Assembly (NCBI GenBank): GCA_005793025.1
Contig: SXQI01000246.1
Location: 1 to 5,433, forward strand
DNA: 5,433 bases
Direction: 5' to 3'
From: Verrucomicrobiales bacterium
GTDB lineage: Bacteria; Verrucomicrobiota; Verrucomicrobiia; Limisphaerales; SXQI01
Position numbers and translations under genes: made by a program. Positions 1-5,433 of this stretch are shown piece by piece; the stretch's first letter is position 1, and every line of letters starts with the position of its first letter. The notes under the pieces were generated by a model. It was not told the origin of the DNA. It made no database searches and worked only from the letters and a program-made list of their open reading frames with translations.

Positions 1-179
1 CCGTTACCCACGACGGTGGCTTCAGGCGCCTGAAATGTTTTGACTGTGAAACCACGCGTCGTTGAGCTGCCCAAGGGCAGACTAGCGGACGCAGGGAGGT
101 TGTTGGTGGCTGCTTGAACCCAAGCGGTGCCCACCGCAACCCCGATACTCAAACAGGGGATTAGTCTTATTAGCTTCAT
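1..179 (-). CDS. Secreted protein of unknown function, N-terminal fragment (3' partial)
   Basis: An ATG at 177-179 opens a frame with no stop up to the left edge (59 codons plus two bases). The start is supported by AGGAG nine bases upstream. The product begins 'MKLIRLIPCLSIGVAVGTAW' and continues 'VQAATNNLPASASLPLG'. This is a textbook Sec signal peptide: basic n-region (K2, R5), hydrophobic core about 6-19, and an AxA-like cleavage site after 'VQA' at about residue 23. C9 is not in a lipobox, so a lipoprotein is unlikely. The mature part visible ('STTRGFTVKTFQAPEATVVG') is too short to recognise; I give it no function. It lies 210 bp downstream of the large gene on the same strand, so the two may be co-transcribed, though the gap also allows a separate promoter. 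Confidence 0.8.
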   Translation of the reverse strand, partial: MKLIRLIPCLSIGVAVGTAWVQAATNNLPASASLPLGSSTTRGFTVKTFQAPEATVVGN

Positions 180-188
180 AAATCGAGA

Positions 189-193
189 CTCCT
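189..193 (-). promoter_or_regulatory. Shine-Dalgarno (AGGAG) of the left-edge secreted gene
   Basis: On the minus strand AGGAG lies nine bases before the ATG at 179, a good ribosome-binding distance. It fixes the start of the signal-peptide gene. Confidence 0.72.
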
Positions 194-199
194 GAACTA

Positions 200-224
200 C
201 TGGATTTCTAACCGAGGAATCCAG
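200..224 (-). promoter_or_regulatory. 7-bp inverted repeat just upstream of the Shine-Dalgarno
   Basis: CTGGATT (200-206) and AATCCAG (218-224) form a perfect 7-bp stem around an 11-base loop. In the minus-strand transcript it ends six bases before the AGGAG. It could be a 5'-leader hairpin affecting translation or an operator-like palindrome. No known regulator or riboswitch is recognised, and a stem of this size can arise by chance. Confidence 0.25.
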
Positions 225-354
225 CGTCGGGGCTAAAAACCTTGGTTAATGTCGAGAACGTCTCTTTATGAAAACCTAAACAGGATTCAGGATCGAACGA
301 TTTACACACCCAAAAATGGTGACAAGCCAAGGCAAGCAGGGACCGATTGAAGAG

Positions 355-386
355 CGGGTTGATGTCCAAGACGGTCAACCAACCCG
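355..386 (-). terminator. Weak hairpin immediately after the large gene's stop codon
   Basis: CGGGTTG (355-361) and CAACCCG (380-386) pair perfectly over 7 bp. One G-U and one A-T pair extend the stem inward, leaving a 14-base loop. It starts three bases after the TAA. No T-run follows on the minus strand, so it is not a standard intrinsic terminator; it might stabilise the mRNA end or be incidental. Confidence 0.25.
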
Positions 387-389
387 AGC

Positions 390-3300
390 TTATTGAATTC
401 GATAATAACGTGCGGAGGACCCCACTTCCAATTCCACCACAGCCGTGCCATTCGGTCCGATCCGCACATTGGTTAAGGGTTGCCAAACCTCGCCGACCCC
501 CAACACTGGGCTCCACATCAAAATACGCCCGCTTCCTCGAAGTCCGGTAACCGTGATTTTTGGAACCTCGGGTTCGCCTTGGGAAGGTTGAGGAGCAAGT
601 TCGATGGAGATTCCCGCATCTCCCCAATTCCTTGAATGTTGAGCATTCTGTCCGAACATGGGCCAAGCTGAGAACCCAGAGCTAGGGCTCGATGTGGCCA
701 AGGCAACCACATTGCTATTCCAACTTCCCACAAACAACGTCCCTTCAGAATCAATTGTTGGCGTATAAACCCGATTCCCTGCAGGAAACTGCCATTTCTT
801 AAATCCCGTCGCCCCTTCGAGGGCATACAAGTTGGAATCGTTGCTACCAACGTAAACCGTCCCATCCGACCCGACGACCGGCGAAGAAGACACATCTCCC
901 CCCGTCTGGAATTCCCATCGTTTTGCACCGTCGGCCGCAACCAATGCATACACTTTATTATCATCACTTCCCACAAACAAAGTCCCGTCCACGCCTAACA
1001 CTGGCGAGGATTCGACCTCATCCCCTGTTAAAAACTCCCAATGCTTCGCTCCCGTCAAGCCGTTCAAGGCGTAGACCATTCCGTTCAAGCTCCCGAAATA
1101 TACTGTTCCATCCTCCCCGATGGCCGGAGATCCCACATTTTGTCCTATCGTGGAGAACTCCCAGAGTTTCTCGCCCGTCAAACCATCCAAGGCATAAAAC
1201 TTCCGATCCATGCTCCCGACATAAATCCTCCCCCCCTTACCAATCGCGGCCGAAGAGTAAATCATGCCACCAGTTTTAAACTCCCATTTTTTAGCGCCCG
1301 TCTGGCCGCTCAACGCATAAACCCTGCCGTCTGTGCTACCCACGATGACGTCGCCATTCTCCCCGATTGCAGCGGAGGCTCGTATTTCTCCGCCTGTCTC
1401 GAACACCCACTTTAGTGCTCCGGTCATTCCATCCAAAGCATAGACCTTTTTGTCAAAACTTCCCACGATCACAGTCCCATCTCCGGCTACGGCGGGAGAC
1501 GCAAAAATCTCACCACCCGTCCAGAACTCCCACCGAGGGTTACCGTATTTTCCTTCGAGCGCGTAGACCTTACGATCCCATCCTCCCACATAGACTGTTC
1601 CATCCCATCCAAGGGTTGGGGTGGAATAGATGCGTGCTCCTGTGGTGAATTCCCACTTTTTGACACCTACCCCAAGAGGGTTCACCCACAGCCTGACCTC
1701 AGCACTTCGTTCACCACTCACCCAATTGGTAACCGTAGCTGTATAAAACCCCGCATCAGTAAGTTTGACGGCGGTGAATTGTAATGTGGAGTTGGTCTGC
1801 CCCTCAACAGCTACCCCGTTGCGCCACCATTGATAGCTGATGGGGCCTGTCCCTCTCGCTTTGACTGAAAAGGAGGCGGGTTGTCCCTCCGTCGCTACGA
1901 CGGCAGACTCTGGCTGAGAGGTGATCGTGAGAGGTTGTTGTGTTACAGAGCTTCCGATGAACAGGCCGCTCACCACGGCGTTCACCGAATTTTCCGTCAA
2001 CACCCTGATAATAATCGCACCACGAACATCCCAAACGTGATACATCCCTCCCACAAACTCCGTCACAGATCGTTGATCCAATAATTGTTTCGTAGTGGCA
2101 TCCCAAATTTCGACCCTCTCCCGGCGATCTGCTTGGTTGCCATCGACAAAATAAAGGGCCAATTGATGGGTGTTTCCATCACGGAATTGTAGGTTAAAAT
2201 CCATGTATTCTGAAGCCACCCAACACGATAACACATGGTCAACCCCACGGGCTTGTAAGAGCATCCGTTTCTCTTGATTTGGATCCCCCCAAGAATACTC
2301 GCGACCCAATTCCATCTCTAAACCCGTGTAAATCGGCAGCTCGGTGCTATCCAACGGGATCGACCAACCTTCCTTTCCGTAGGTTTCGAGCCAAGTTCCT
2401 TGGGTGAACCTATCTTCTAAAACATACTCTGCCTTGGCCTCAGGCAGTTTGAGATTGAGGGTGAACACTGGTGAAAACACTTCGACGCCATACTGATCGA
2501 CGACCCGAACCTGAACCTGATTGGTTCCACTTAACATTGAACTCCAATCGAGTTTCGTCTGAGCTCCAAGTATTGGGAGGGCTTTTGAGTTTACAAAAAA
2601 CTCAACTCTGTCCAATGCTCGACCCTCAGGCTCAACCACGACTTCGAGTGGAATCGTCTGGGGGAGGATTAAAACCGATCCCTCGGGAGGACCCTTCAGC
2701 TCCACTTTAAACGGCTCCAACGCGTCGAAGAGTAGAGCGTTCAAGAAAACGGGAGAACCATCATTCGAGGTTATCGTTAGGGTACATCTCCCTTTACTGA
2801 TCCAACTTGAGAGCAAACCTCCTTCACCGATGGTAATCTCCCTTTCGACCAATAATCGTTGAGAATCCGTGTCGTTTATCTGAATGTGGAACTTCCGCAC
2901 TTCTCCGCTGGGTTGCCAAAAATACAGGCCAACTCGGTAGGTGCCAAAATCCTTAAATGATAGTCGCAATCTAATCGAAGTAGTCCCCTGCCAGTAATCG
3001 TTGGTCAAGCTCTGCCCCGCACTTCCTTCGACGTGGTTCGGGGTCCCCAGAACCGTCACGGTTGCTGCCTGAGCGGGCTTCCAAGAGGGTTCGGGACTGC
3101 GAATTCCCTCGAGCCCGAACCGAAGCACCGCATCCGCAGGAGAGACGGGTTTCGAGGATTCAAACCAAAAACCTGAAGACTGGTTTTGAACATTCAACCT
3201 TACTGGTGCCGAGGTCAAACTCAACGCAGTGCCGCTGCGTAAAACGCCCTGCACCTCATAGGTTCCGGCAGGAGGGTTAGTCCAATTCCATGCATAAGGA

Positions 3301-5433
3301 GCCACGTCGTTTCGAGCCACTTCCATCGAATTTGCCAGCCAAACGATGGGGGTATTAGACGAGGATGATTTGGATTGGACCATCCAAGGAATGGTCACCG
3401 GGAGGACAACGGGAGTGGCGACTGAAGGACTGGAAATCCCGAGGCTGTCCAGCAACCAGTTTTTGAAGCGAGCCACCACAAGGCGGTTCGTGTCGCCTGA
3501 AGCCGCAAAAAAACCTCCTCGGAATTCGGAGTTATCCGTTGAATTCGTCGGCCATTGGACACTTCCGAGTAAATCCCATTCGCGTCCGTCCGCCGACAAC
3601 CATGCGTTGACTCTGTCCTCTTGGCGCACCAACCGAAACCAATTCGCCGACGAATTGGTTCGTGCAATACTCACCAAAGGTTCGTTCGTGGCGGATCGCA
3701 GCAACAACTCGAGATTTCCATCCGGACTCGCCTGCAAGGCCACAACGGGGGAATCATCAGTCGCTGTCATGCGAAACATTAGGCCAGCCGAACCAACCAC
3801 GATCGGGGAGGTAAGCTGGGCTACGATTTGGCTGACCGGCCCTAGTGACTGGTTCATCCAATGAACAGAATCCCGTCGCGAATCGGCTCTCAACACCTCG
3901 CCAGCAGCTCCCACGGTGAGCGACTCAATACGCTTAATTTTTCGGCGAGTTGCTCTCAACACCTCGCCAGCAGCTCCCACGGTGAGCCAGTCCCCTGTCA
4001 AACTTCCAGACCCTTCCAAACCGGGTGATCCAAGGTCTATCGACTGCCAAGGACCCTGCGGAATCCCAAGGATCCATTCTTCCAGCAAAGCTAAAGCCGC
4101 ACGATCCGTGACCGAGCTGGCTAACGGAGGCATTTTAGCGGGACCAGAATCCGAAACTCTGAAGTAGAGCATTGAATTGGTTAGAGACATTGGCGAGATG
4201 ATGCGATCCGTAGGCCGAAGTGGACCCACGACCTGTCCATCGAGAATACCTGCGTGAGCTAGCGGGGTTGAAAGACGGGCGTCCCAGAGCATCCGTGAGC
4301 CGCCATCGGGTTGATGGCAAGGCGAACAGTTCGCGGTCAGGTAGGATTTCACTCGATAATGCACTGGCCAACTGGTCTCACTCGCCGGAATCAATCGGGG
4401 TAAAGAACTGGGGGAAGTCAAACTGTTCGTGAAGAATTCATGGTTAGCGAGCCAGTCTAACTGGTTGGTCACCCCTGCAGCTCCGCCGGTTCGATTCAGT
4501 TGCGCGGTGTTAAAACTGAGCGCGTAACCAGCAACCGCTGTATGGCAAAGTTTACATTCCTGCCGACCGGGAAAACGCCAGATCTGCGTTCTCAAAATCC
4601 CACCATCAAGAATCGTTATCTCTTGGGATGCCCCTTGTGCCGGCACCAAGGTGGCGTCCTTACCCTGAGAATCCCACCGATAACTCAACCCATAGACCCC
4701 TTCCGAGTTCCGGACCAGCACCCGTGTTTCTAGTCGTTGAGCGGTCTGCGGATCACCCAAAGTAGTCTCCAAATCGAAATGCTTGACCCAGAAAGCCCCT
4801 GGAGGTGAGACCCACGGTTCGGTCGCAGACGAGACTATTTTGGTTTCTGAATCACCCATGGAAAACCAACGACGTTTGAGAGCGTGGTCAGACCAAAAAG
4901 GCACGTTGACCTCGTAGGGAAAGAGGCCAGATGTCGGTTGATCCAAATCACCGTTTCGAAAGAGCTGCGAATCCGATATGGTCTGCGGGAACACCAAAGC
5001 AGCTTGAGGTTCTATATAAATCATCCGCTGGATCCGCCCCGAAAGCACATTTGCAACCAAGAGTTCGCCATCCCTTGGATCTACACTGAAGCAGGACAAC
5101 CCAGGCTCGCTGGTCAGCCAAACTGATTGAACGTTGGCTCCTGAAGTTTCAAGTTTCCAGATGTGCCCACTGCGATGATCCCCGAAAATATATTTCCCAT
5201 TCAACCCCGGCAGGTCGCCACCCCGGTAAACCAAACCACCGATCACCGCCCTACCTTGGAACTCTGACGATCCATGTCCAAACTGAAAATAGGGCTCGAT
5301 AAACGCCTCTTTCTCAGGTCGATCCTTGAAAAACGGCCCCGCACCGTTGGCCTCGTAGAACGGCCACCCATAGTTACCACCCTGCGTGATGAGGTTGATC
5401 TCCTCATACAATCCTTCGCCGACGTCCCCCACA
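390..5433 (-). CDS. Giant secreted multidomain redox protein: GSDH-like propeller, diheme cytochrome c, Ig/jelly-roll modules and PQQ-like propeller (5' partial)
   Basis: The frame is open from the right edge to TAA at 390-392, giving 1680 visible residues with no internal stop. The GTG at 5432 is not the start: it falls inside the conserved 'GDVGE..YEEIN' stretch of PQQ-dependent sugar dehydrogenases, so signal peptide and catalytic N-terminus lie outside. Modules in order: GSDH propeller end (1-138), diheme cytochrome (150-457), concanavalin-like module (463-665), Ig-like (675-748), jelly-roll-like (753-905), Ig-like (907-996), second jelly-roll-like (1001-1162), Ig (1167-1251), eight PQQ-like repeats (1258-1579), C-terminal domain (1604-1680). 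Covalent heme attachment requires export, so I infer a periplasmic, outer-membrane or extracellular location. Likely role: oxidation of a sugar or related alcohol with electron transfer to its own hemes; the substrate is unknown. The whole protein probably exceeds 1900 residues. Only seven cysteines are visible, four of them in heme motifs. The reading frame and the redox modules are secure; the integrated function is inferred. Confidence 0.93.
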   Translation of the reverse strand, partial: VGDVGEGLYEEINLITQGGNYGWPFYEANGAGPFFKDRPEKEAFIEPYFQFGHGSSEFQGRAVIGGLVYRGGDLPGLNGKYIFGDHRSGHIWKLETSGANVQSVWLTSEPGLSCFSVDPRDGELLVANVLSGRIQRMIYIEPQAALVFPQTISDSQLFRNGDLDQPTSGLFPYEVNVPFWSDHALKRRWFSMGDSETKIVSSATEPWVSPPGAFWVKHFDLETTLGDPQTAQRLETRVLVRNSEGVYGLSYRWDSQGKDATLVPAQGASQEITILDGGILRTQIWRFPGRQECKLCHTAVAGYALSFNTAQLNRTGGAAGVTNQLDWLANHEFFTNSLTSPSSLPRLIPASETSWPVHYRVKSYLTANCSPCHQPDGGSRMLWDARLSTPLAHAGILDGQVVGPLRPTDRIISPMSLTNSMLYFRVSDSGPAKMPPLASSVTDRAALALLEEWILGIPQGPWQSIDLGSPGLEGSGSLTGDWLTVGAAGEVLRATRRKIKRIESLTVGAAGEVLRADSRRDSVHWMNQSLGPVSQIVAQLTSPIVVGSAGLMFRMTATDDSPVVALQASPDGNLELLLRSATNEPLVSIARTNSSANWFRLVRQEDRVNAWLSADGREWDLLGSVQWPTNSTDNSEFRGGFFAASGDTNRLVVARFKNWLLDSLGISSPSVATPVVLPVTIPWMVQSKSSSSNTPIVWLANSMEVARNDVAPYAWNWTNPPAGTYEVQGVLRSGTALSLTSAPVRLNVQNQSSGFWFESSKPVSPADAVLRFGLEGIRSPEPSWKPAQAATVTVLGTPNHVEGSAGQSLTNDYWQGTTSIRLRLSFKDFGTYRVGLYFWQPSGEVRKFHIQINDTDSQRLLVEREITIGEGGLLSSWISKGRCTLTITSNDGSPVFLNALLFDALEPFKVELKGPPEGSVLILPQTIPLEVVVEPEGRALDRVEFFVNSKALPILGAQTKLDWSSMLSGTNQVQVRVVDQYGVEVFSPVFTLNLKLPEAKAEYVLEDRFTQGTWLETYGKEGWSIPLDSTELPIYTGLEMELGREYSWGDPNQEKRMLLQARGVDHVLSCWVASEYMDFNLQFRDGNTHQLALYFVDGNQADRRERVEIWDATTKQLLDQRSVTEFVGGMYHVWDVRGAIIIRVLTENSVNAVVSGLFIGSSVTQQPLTITSQPESAVVATEGQPASFSVKARGTGPISYQWWRNGVAVEGQTNSTLQFTAVKLTDAGFYTATVTNWVSGERSAEVRLWVNPLGVGVKKWEFTTGARIYSTPTLGWDGTVYVGGWDRKVYALEGKYGNPRWEFWTGGEIFASPAVAGDGTVIVGSFDKKVYALDGMTGALKWVFETGGEIRASAAIGENGDVIVGSTDGRVYALSGQTGAKKWEFKTGGMIYSSAAIGKGGRIYVGSMDRKFYALDGLTGEKLWEFSTIGQNVGSPAIGEDGTVYFGSLNGMVYALNGLTGAKHWEFLTGDEVESSPVLGVDGTLFVGSDDNKVYALVAADGAKRWEFQTGGDVSSSPVVGSDGTVYVGSNDSNLYALEGATGFKKWQFPAGNRVYTPTIDSEGTLFVGSWNSNVVALATSSPSSGFSAWPMFGQNAQHSRNWGDAGISIELAPQPSQGEPEVPKITVTGLRGSGRILMWSPVLGVGEVWQPLTNVRIGPNGTAVVELEVGSSARYYRIQ
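393..623 (-). other. Domain: short C-terminal region ending in ARYYRIQ (residues 1604-1680)
   Basis: The last 77 residues follow the propeller and contain an acidic/proline linker ('ELAPQPSQGEPEVPKI', 1611-1626), then a short beta-rich unit ('GRILMWSP', 'EVWQPLTNVRIGPNGTAVVE', 'SSARYYRIQ'). Tails ending 'RYYRI' or 'RFYR' after a 'W.PL.N' strand are frequent at the end of large secreted verrucomicrobial proteins. Their job (sorting, anchoring or plain packing) is not established to my knowledge. No LPXTG, PEP-CTERM or transmembrane anchor is seen. Confidence 0.5.
696..1661 (-). repeat. Eight PQQ-like beta-propeller repeats (residues 1258-1579)
   Basis: Eight protein repeats follow the pattern 'WEF.TGG.I.SSP.IG.DGTVYVGS.D..VYAL.G.TGAKK'. 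The tryptophans that begin them are at 1260, 1301, 1342, 1383, 1424, 1465, 1506 and 1547, an exact 41-residue (123-bp) spacing. Eight repeats match a closed eight-bladed propeller of the PQQ_2/BamB-like superfamily. The following 'AWPMFGQNAQHSRNW' (1589-1603) is a motif commonly found beside such propellers. There is no cysteine in the array, so the vicinal disulfide of quinoprotein alcohol dehydrogenases is absent and I see no catalytic signature. A binding or structural role is more likely than a second dehydrogenase. The repeat count and spacing are seen directly. Confidence 0.93.
1680..3410 (-). other. Domain block: Ig-like and jelly-roll-like modules (residues 675-1251)
   Basis: The block alternates two module kinds. 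Ig-like stretches: 675-748 ('PAGTYEVQGVLRSG'), 907-996 ('DRVEFFVNSKALP', 'NQVQVRVVDQYGVE') and the clear C-terminal domain 1167-1251 ('TITSQPESAVVATEGQPASF', 'YQWWRNGVAVEGQTNSTLQF', 'DAGFYTATVTN'). It has no cysteine, as usual for bacterial versions. Jelly-roll-like stretches: 753-905 ('GTYRVGLYFWQPSGEVRKFH') and 1001-1162 ('HQLALYFVDGNQADRRERVE', 'NAVVSGLFIG'). The two jelly-roll stretches share the order 'LYF', R, 'I.D', 'Q.LL..R', glycine-rich turn, W, and may be related copies. Such modules usually bind glycans or space out active domains. The last Ig domain is confident; exact families of the others are not. Confidence 0.6.
3886..3987. repeat. Perfect 36-bp direct repeat, 66-bp period, in frame within the large gene
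   Basis: Bases 3886-3921 and 3952-3987 are identical over 36 bp, separated by a 30-bp spacer at 3922-3951. The period is 66 bp, so the reading frame is kept. In the protein, 'LTVGAAGEVLRA' appears at 483-494 and again at 505-516, with the basic 'TRRKIKRIES' between them (495-504). The sequence after the second copy does not resemble the spacer, so this is not a simple tandem duplication of 66 bp. By count the repeat is about 67% G+C and the spacer 40%. The repeat is seen directly; the mechanism (small element insertion, or recombination between short homologies) is open. Confidence 0.95.
3944..3968. repeat. Imperfect hairpin spanning the spacer/repeat boundary
   Basis: GGCGAG at 3944-3949 pairs with CTCGCC at 3963-3968. 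Then comes one mismatch and two further pairs, enclosing a 7-base loop. The left arm lies in the 30-bp spacer and the right arm in the second genomic copy of the 36-bp repeat, so the structure exists only because of the repeat arrangement. It would form in the mRNA as well. No function is known; it is consistent with a palindromic core of a small mobile repeat, or with chance in GC-rich sequence. Confidence 0.55.
4062..4985 (-). other. Domain: diheme cytochrome c module resembling the SO2930/HNE_0200 family (residues 150-457)
   Basis: Two c-type heme motifs are present: CKLCH at residues 293-297 (nt 4542-4556) and CSPCH at 369-373 (nt 4314-4328). Ahead of them runs the N-terminal region typical of the diheme family I know as TIGR03806: 'LFPYEVNVPFWSDHALKRRW' (170-189), 'ETRVLVR' (235-241), 'YGLSYRWDSQGKDA' (247-260), 'IWRFPGRQEC' (284-293), then 'QLNR' (311-314). 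Met434 in 'AKMPPL' (nt 4131-4133) sits where the distal ligand of the second heme is expected. The ligand of the first heme is not obvious. Fused directly behind the sugar-dehydrogenase propeller, this module is the likely electron acceptor. Family assignment is from memory of the motif pattern; the heme sites are seen directly. Confidence 0.88.
5019..5432 (-). other. Domain: C-terminal part of a PQQ-dependent glucose/sorbosone dehydrogenase-like beta-propeller (residues 1-138)
   Basis: Visible residues 1-138 carry family hallmarks: 'GDVGEGLYEEIN' followed by 'GGNYGWPFYE' (about 2-27), then 'GGLVYRGGDLPGLNGKYIFG' (65-84), 'SGHIWKLE' (88-95) and a final strand 'GELLVANVLSGRIQRMIY' (122-139). 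The family (Pfam GSDH) oxidises aldose sugars or sorbosone using PQQ and calcium in a six-bladed propeller. In Acinetobacter soluble glucose dehydrogenase the catalytic histidine lies well N-terminal of this part, so it is outside the window. Active and degenerate members cannot be told apart here. Confidence 0.85.

Larger units (their letters stand above)
180..389. other. Intergenic gap between the two minus-strand genes
   Basis: These 210 bp contain no credible gene. The longer open frames crossing it are out of frame with the neighbours and show low-complexity, improbable proteins. It holds the two inverted repeats and the ribosome-binding site listed separately. I looked for sigma-70-like boxes on the minus strand and found only poor candidates (for example TTGGCT and TGTAAA 18 bases apart), so I do not call a promoter. 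Confidence 0.6.
3438..4046 (-). other. Domain: DUF1349/concanavalin-like beta-sandwich, interrupted by a 22-residue insertion (residues 463-665)
   Basis: The segment opens with 'SIDLGSPGLEGSGSLTGDWL' (464-483). After the duplicated peptide it continues with 'QIVAQL' (535-540), 'GLMFRMT' (550-556), 'VVALQASPDGNLELLLRS' (563-580), 'NWFRLVRQEDRVNAWLSADG' (597-616) and 'FRGGFFAASGD' (637-647). This order (bright strand, 'AGLMFR', 'WFRLVR..D...A..S.DG..W', 'GFFAAS') is usual for DUF1349/LamG-like sandwiches appended to large secreted proteins of Verrucomicrobiota and Planctomycetota, where a carbohydrate-binding or structural role is commonly assumed. The region around 483-516 departs from the pattern because of the repeat described separately. 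Confidence 0.6.

Noticed and set aside
355..386. Strong intrinsic terminator after the large gene
   Set aside because: The stem is short, the loop is long and no T-run follows; kept only as a low-confidence hairpin.
208..666. 152-residue minus-strand open frame overlapping the end of the large gene and the gap
   Set aside because: It is a shifted frame over the propeller gene's C-terminus; its protein is rich in R, C and S with no recognisable domain.
3346..3864. 172-residue plus-strand open frame, the longest antisense frame
   Set aside because: It lies wholly opposite well-supported coding sequence, and its protein has the composition of a frame shadow with no motif.
3886..3987. CRISPR array
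   Set aside because: There are only two repeat copies, inside a coding frame that they keep intact, with no further spacers or cas genes.
3916..4167. Plus-strand open frame across the 66-bp repeat
   Set aside because: The unit happens to be open in two plus-strand frames, but nothing supports translation and the opposite strand is securely coding.
4314..4556. A broken or frameshifted cytochrome with only one working heme
   Set aside because: Both CxxCH motifs are intact and in frame, and a suitable Met for the second heme is present.
5430..5432. GTG as the start codon of the large gene
   Set aside because: It encodes the valine just before the conserved 'GDVGE' of the sugar-dehydrogenase family, the frame stays open to the window edge, and no signal peptide follows, although the hemes require export. 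The true start is outside.

Overview
The window is almost entirely filled by one very long minus-strand gene. It is open at the right edge of the window and ends with TAA at 390-392. A second minus-strand gene starts at 179 and runs off the left edge. Both are read right to left, with a 210-bp gap between them. The organism is probably a member of Verrucomicrobiota (Pedosphaera/Limisphaerales type). That placement rests on protein style: a huge secreted mosaic with a cysteine-free bacterial Ig domain of the 'SQP...YQWWRNG...DAGFYTATVTN' kind and a terminal 'ARYYRI' tail. It is an inference, not a database match.

In protein order, the large gene (1680 visible residues) encodes: the C-terminal part of a PQQ-dependent glucose/sorbosone-dehydrogenase-like beta-propeller; a diheme cytochrome c module with two CxxCH sites; a concanavalin/DUF1349-like module; alternating Ig-like and jelly-roll-like modules; one clear Ig domain; eight PQQ-like propeller repeats with an exact 41-residue period; and a short C-terminal domain. 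The natural reading is a secreted or surface-bound redox protein. Electrons from a sugar oxidised at the N-terminal propeller would pass to its own two hemes, and the rest would serve binding, spacing or display. The oxidising active site lies mostly outside the window, so activity cannot be judged here.

The most unusual local signal is at 3886-3987. A perfect 36-bp direct repeat is separated by 30 bp (period 66 bp, exactly 22 codons). It looks like an in-frame insertion or duplication inside the concanavalin-like module, and it introduces a short, strongly basic peptide. A 25-bp imperfect hairpin spans one boundary. This could be a copy of a small dispersed element tolerated inside a reading frame.

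The gap at 180-389 holds a good Shine-Dalgarno sequence for the left gene and two modest inverted repeats, but no convincing promoter or intrinsic terminator. The left gene shows a clear Sec signal peptide. Its mature product is not recognisable from the roughly 36 residues visible.
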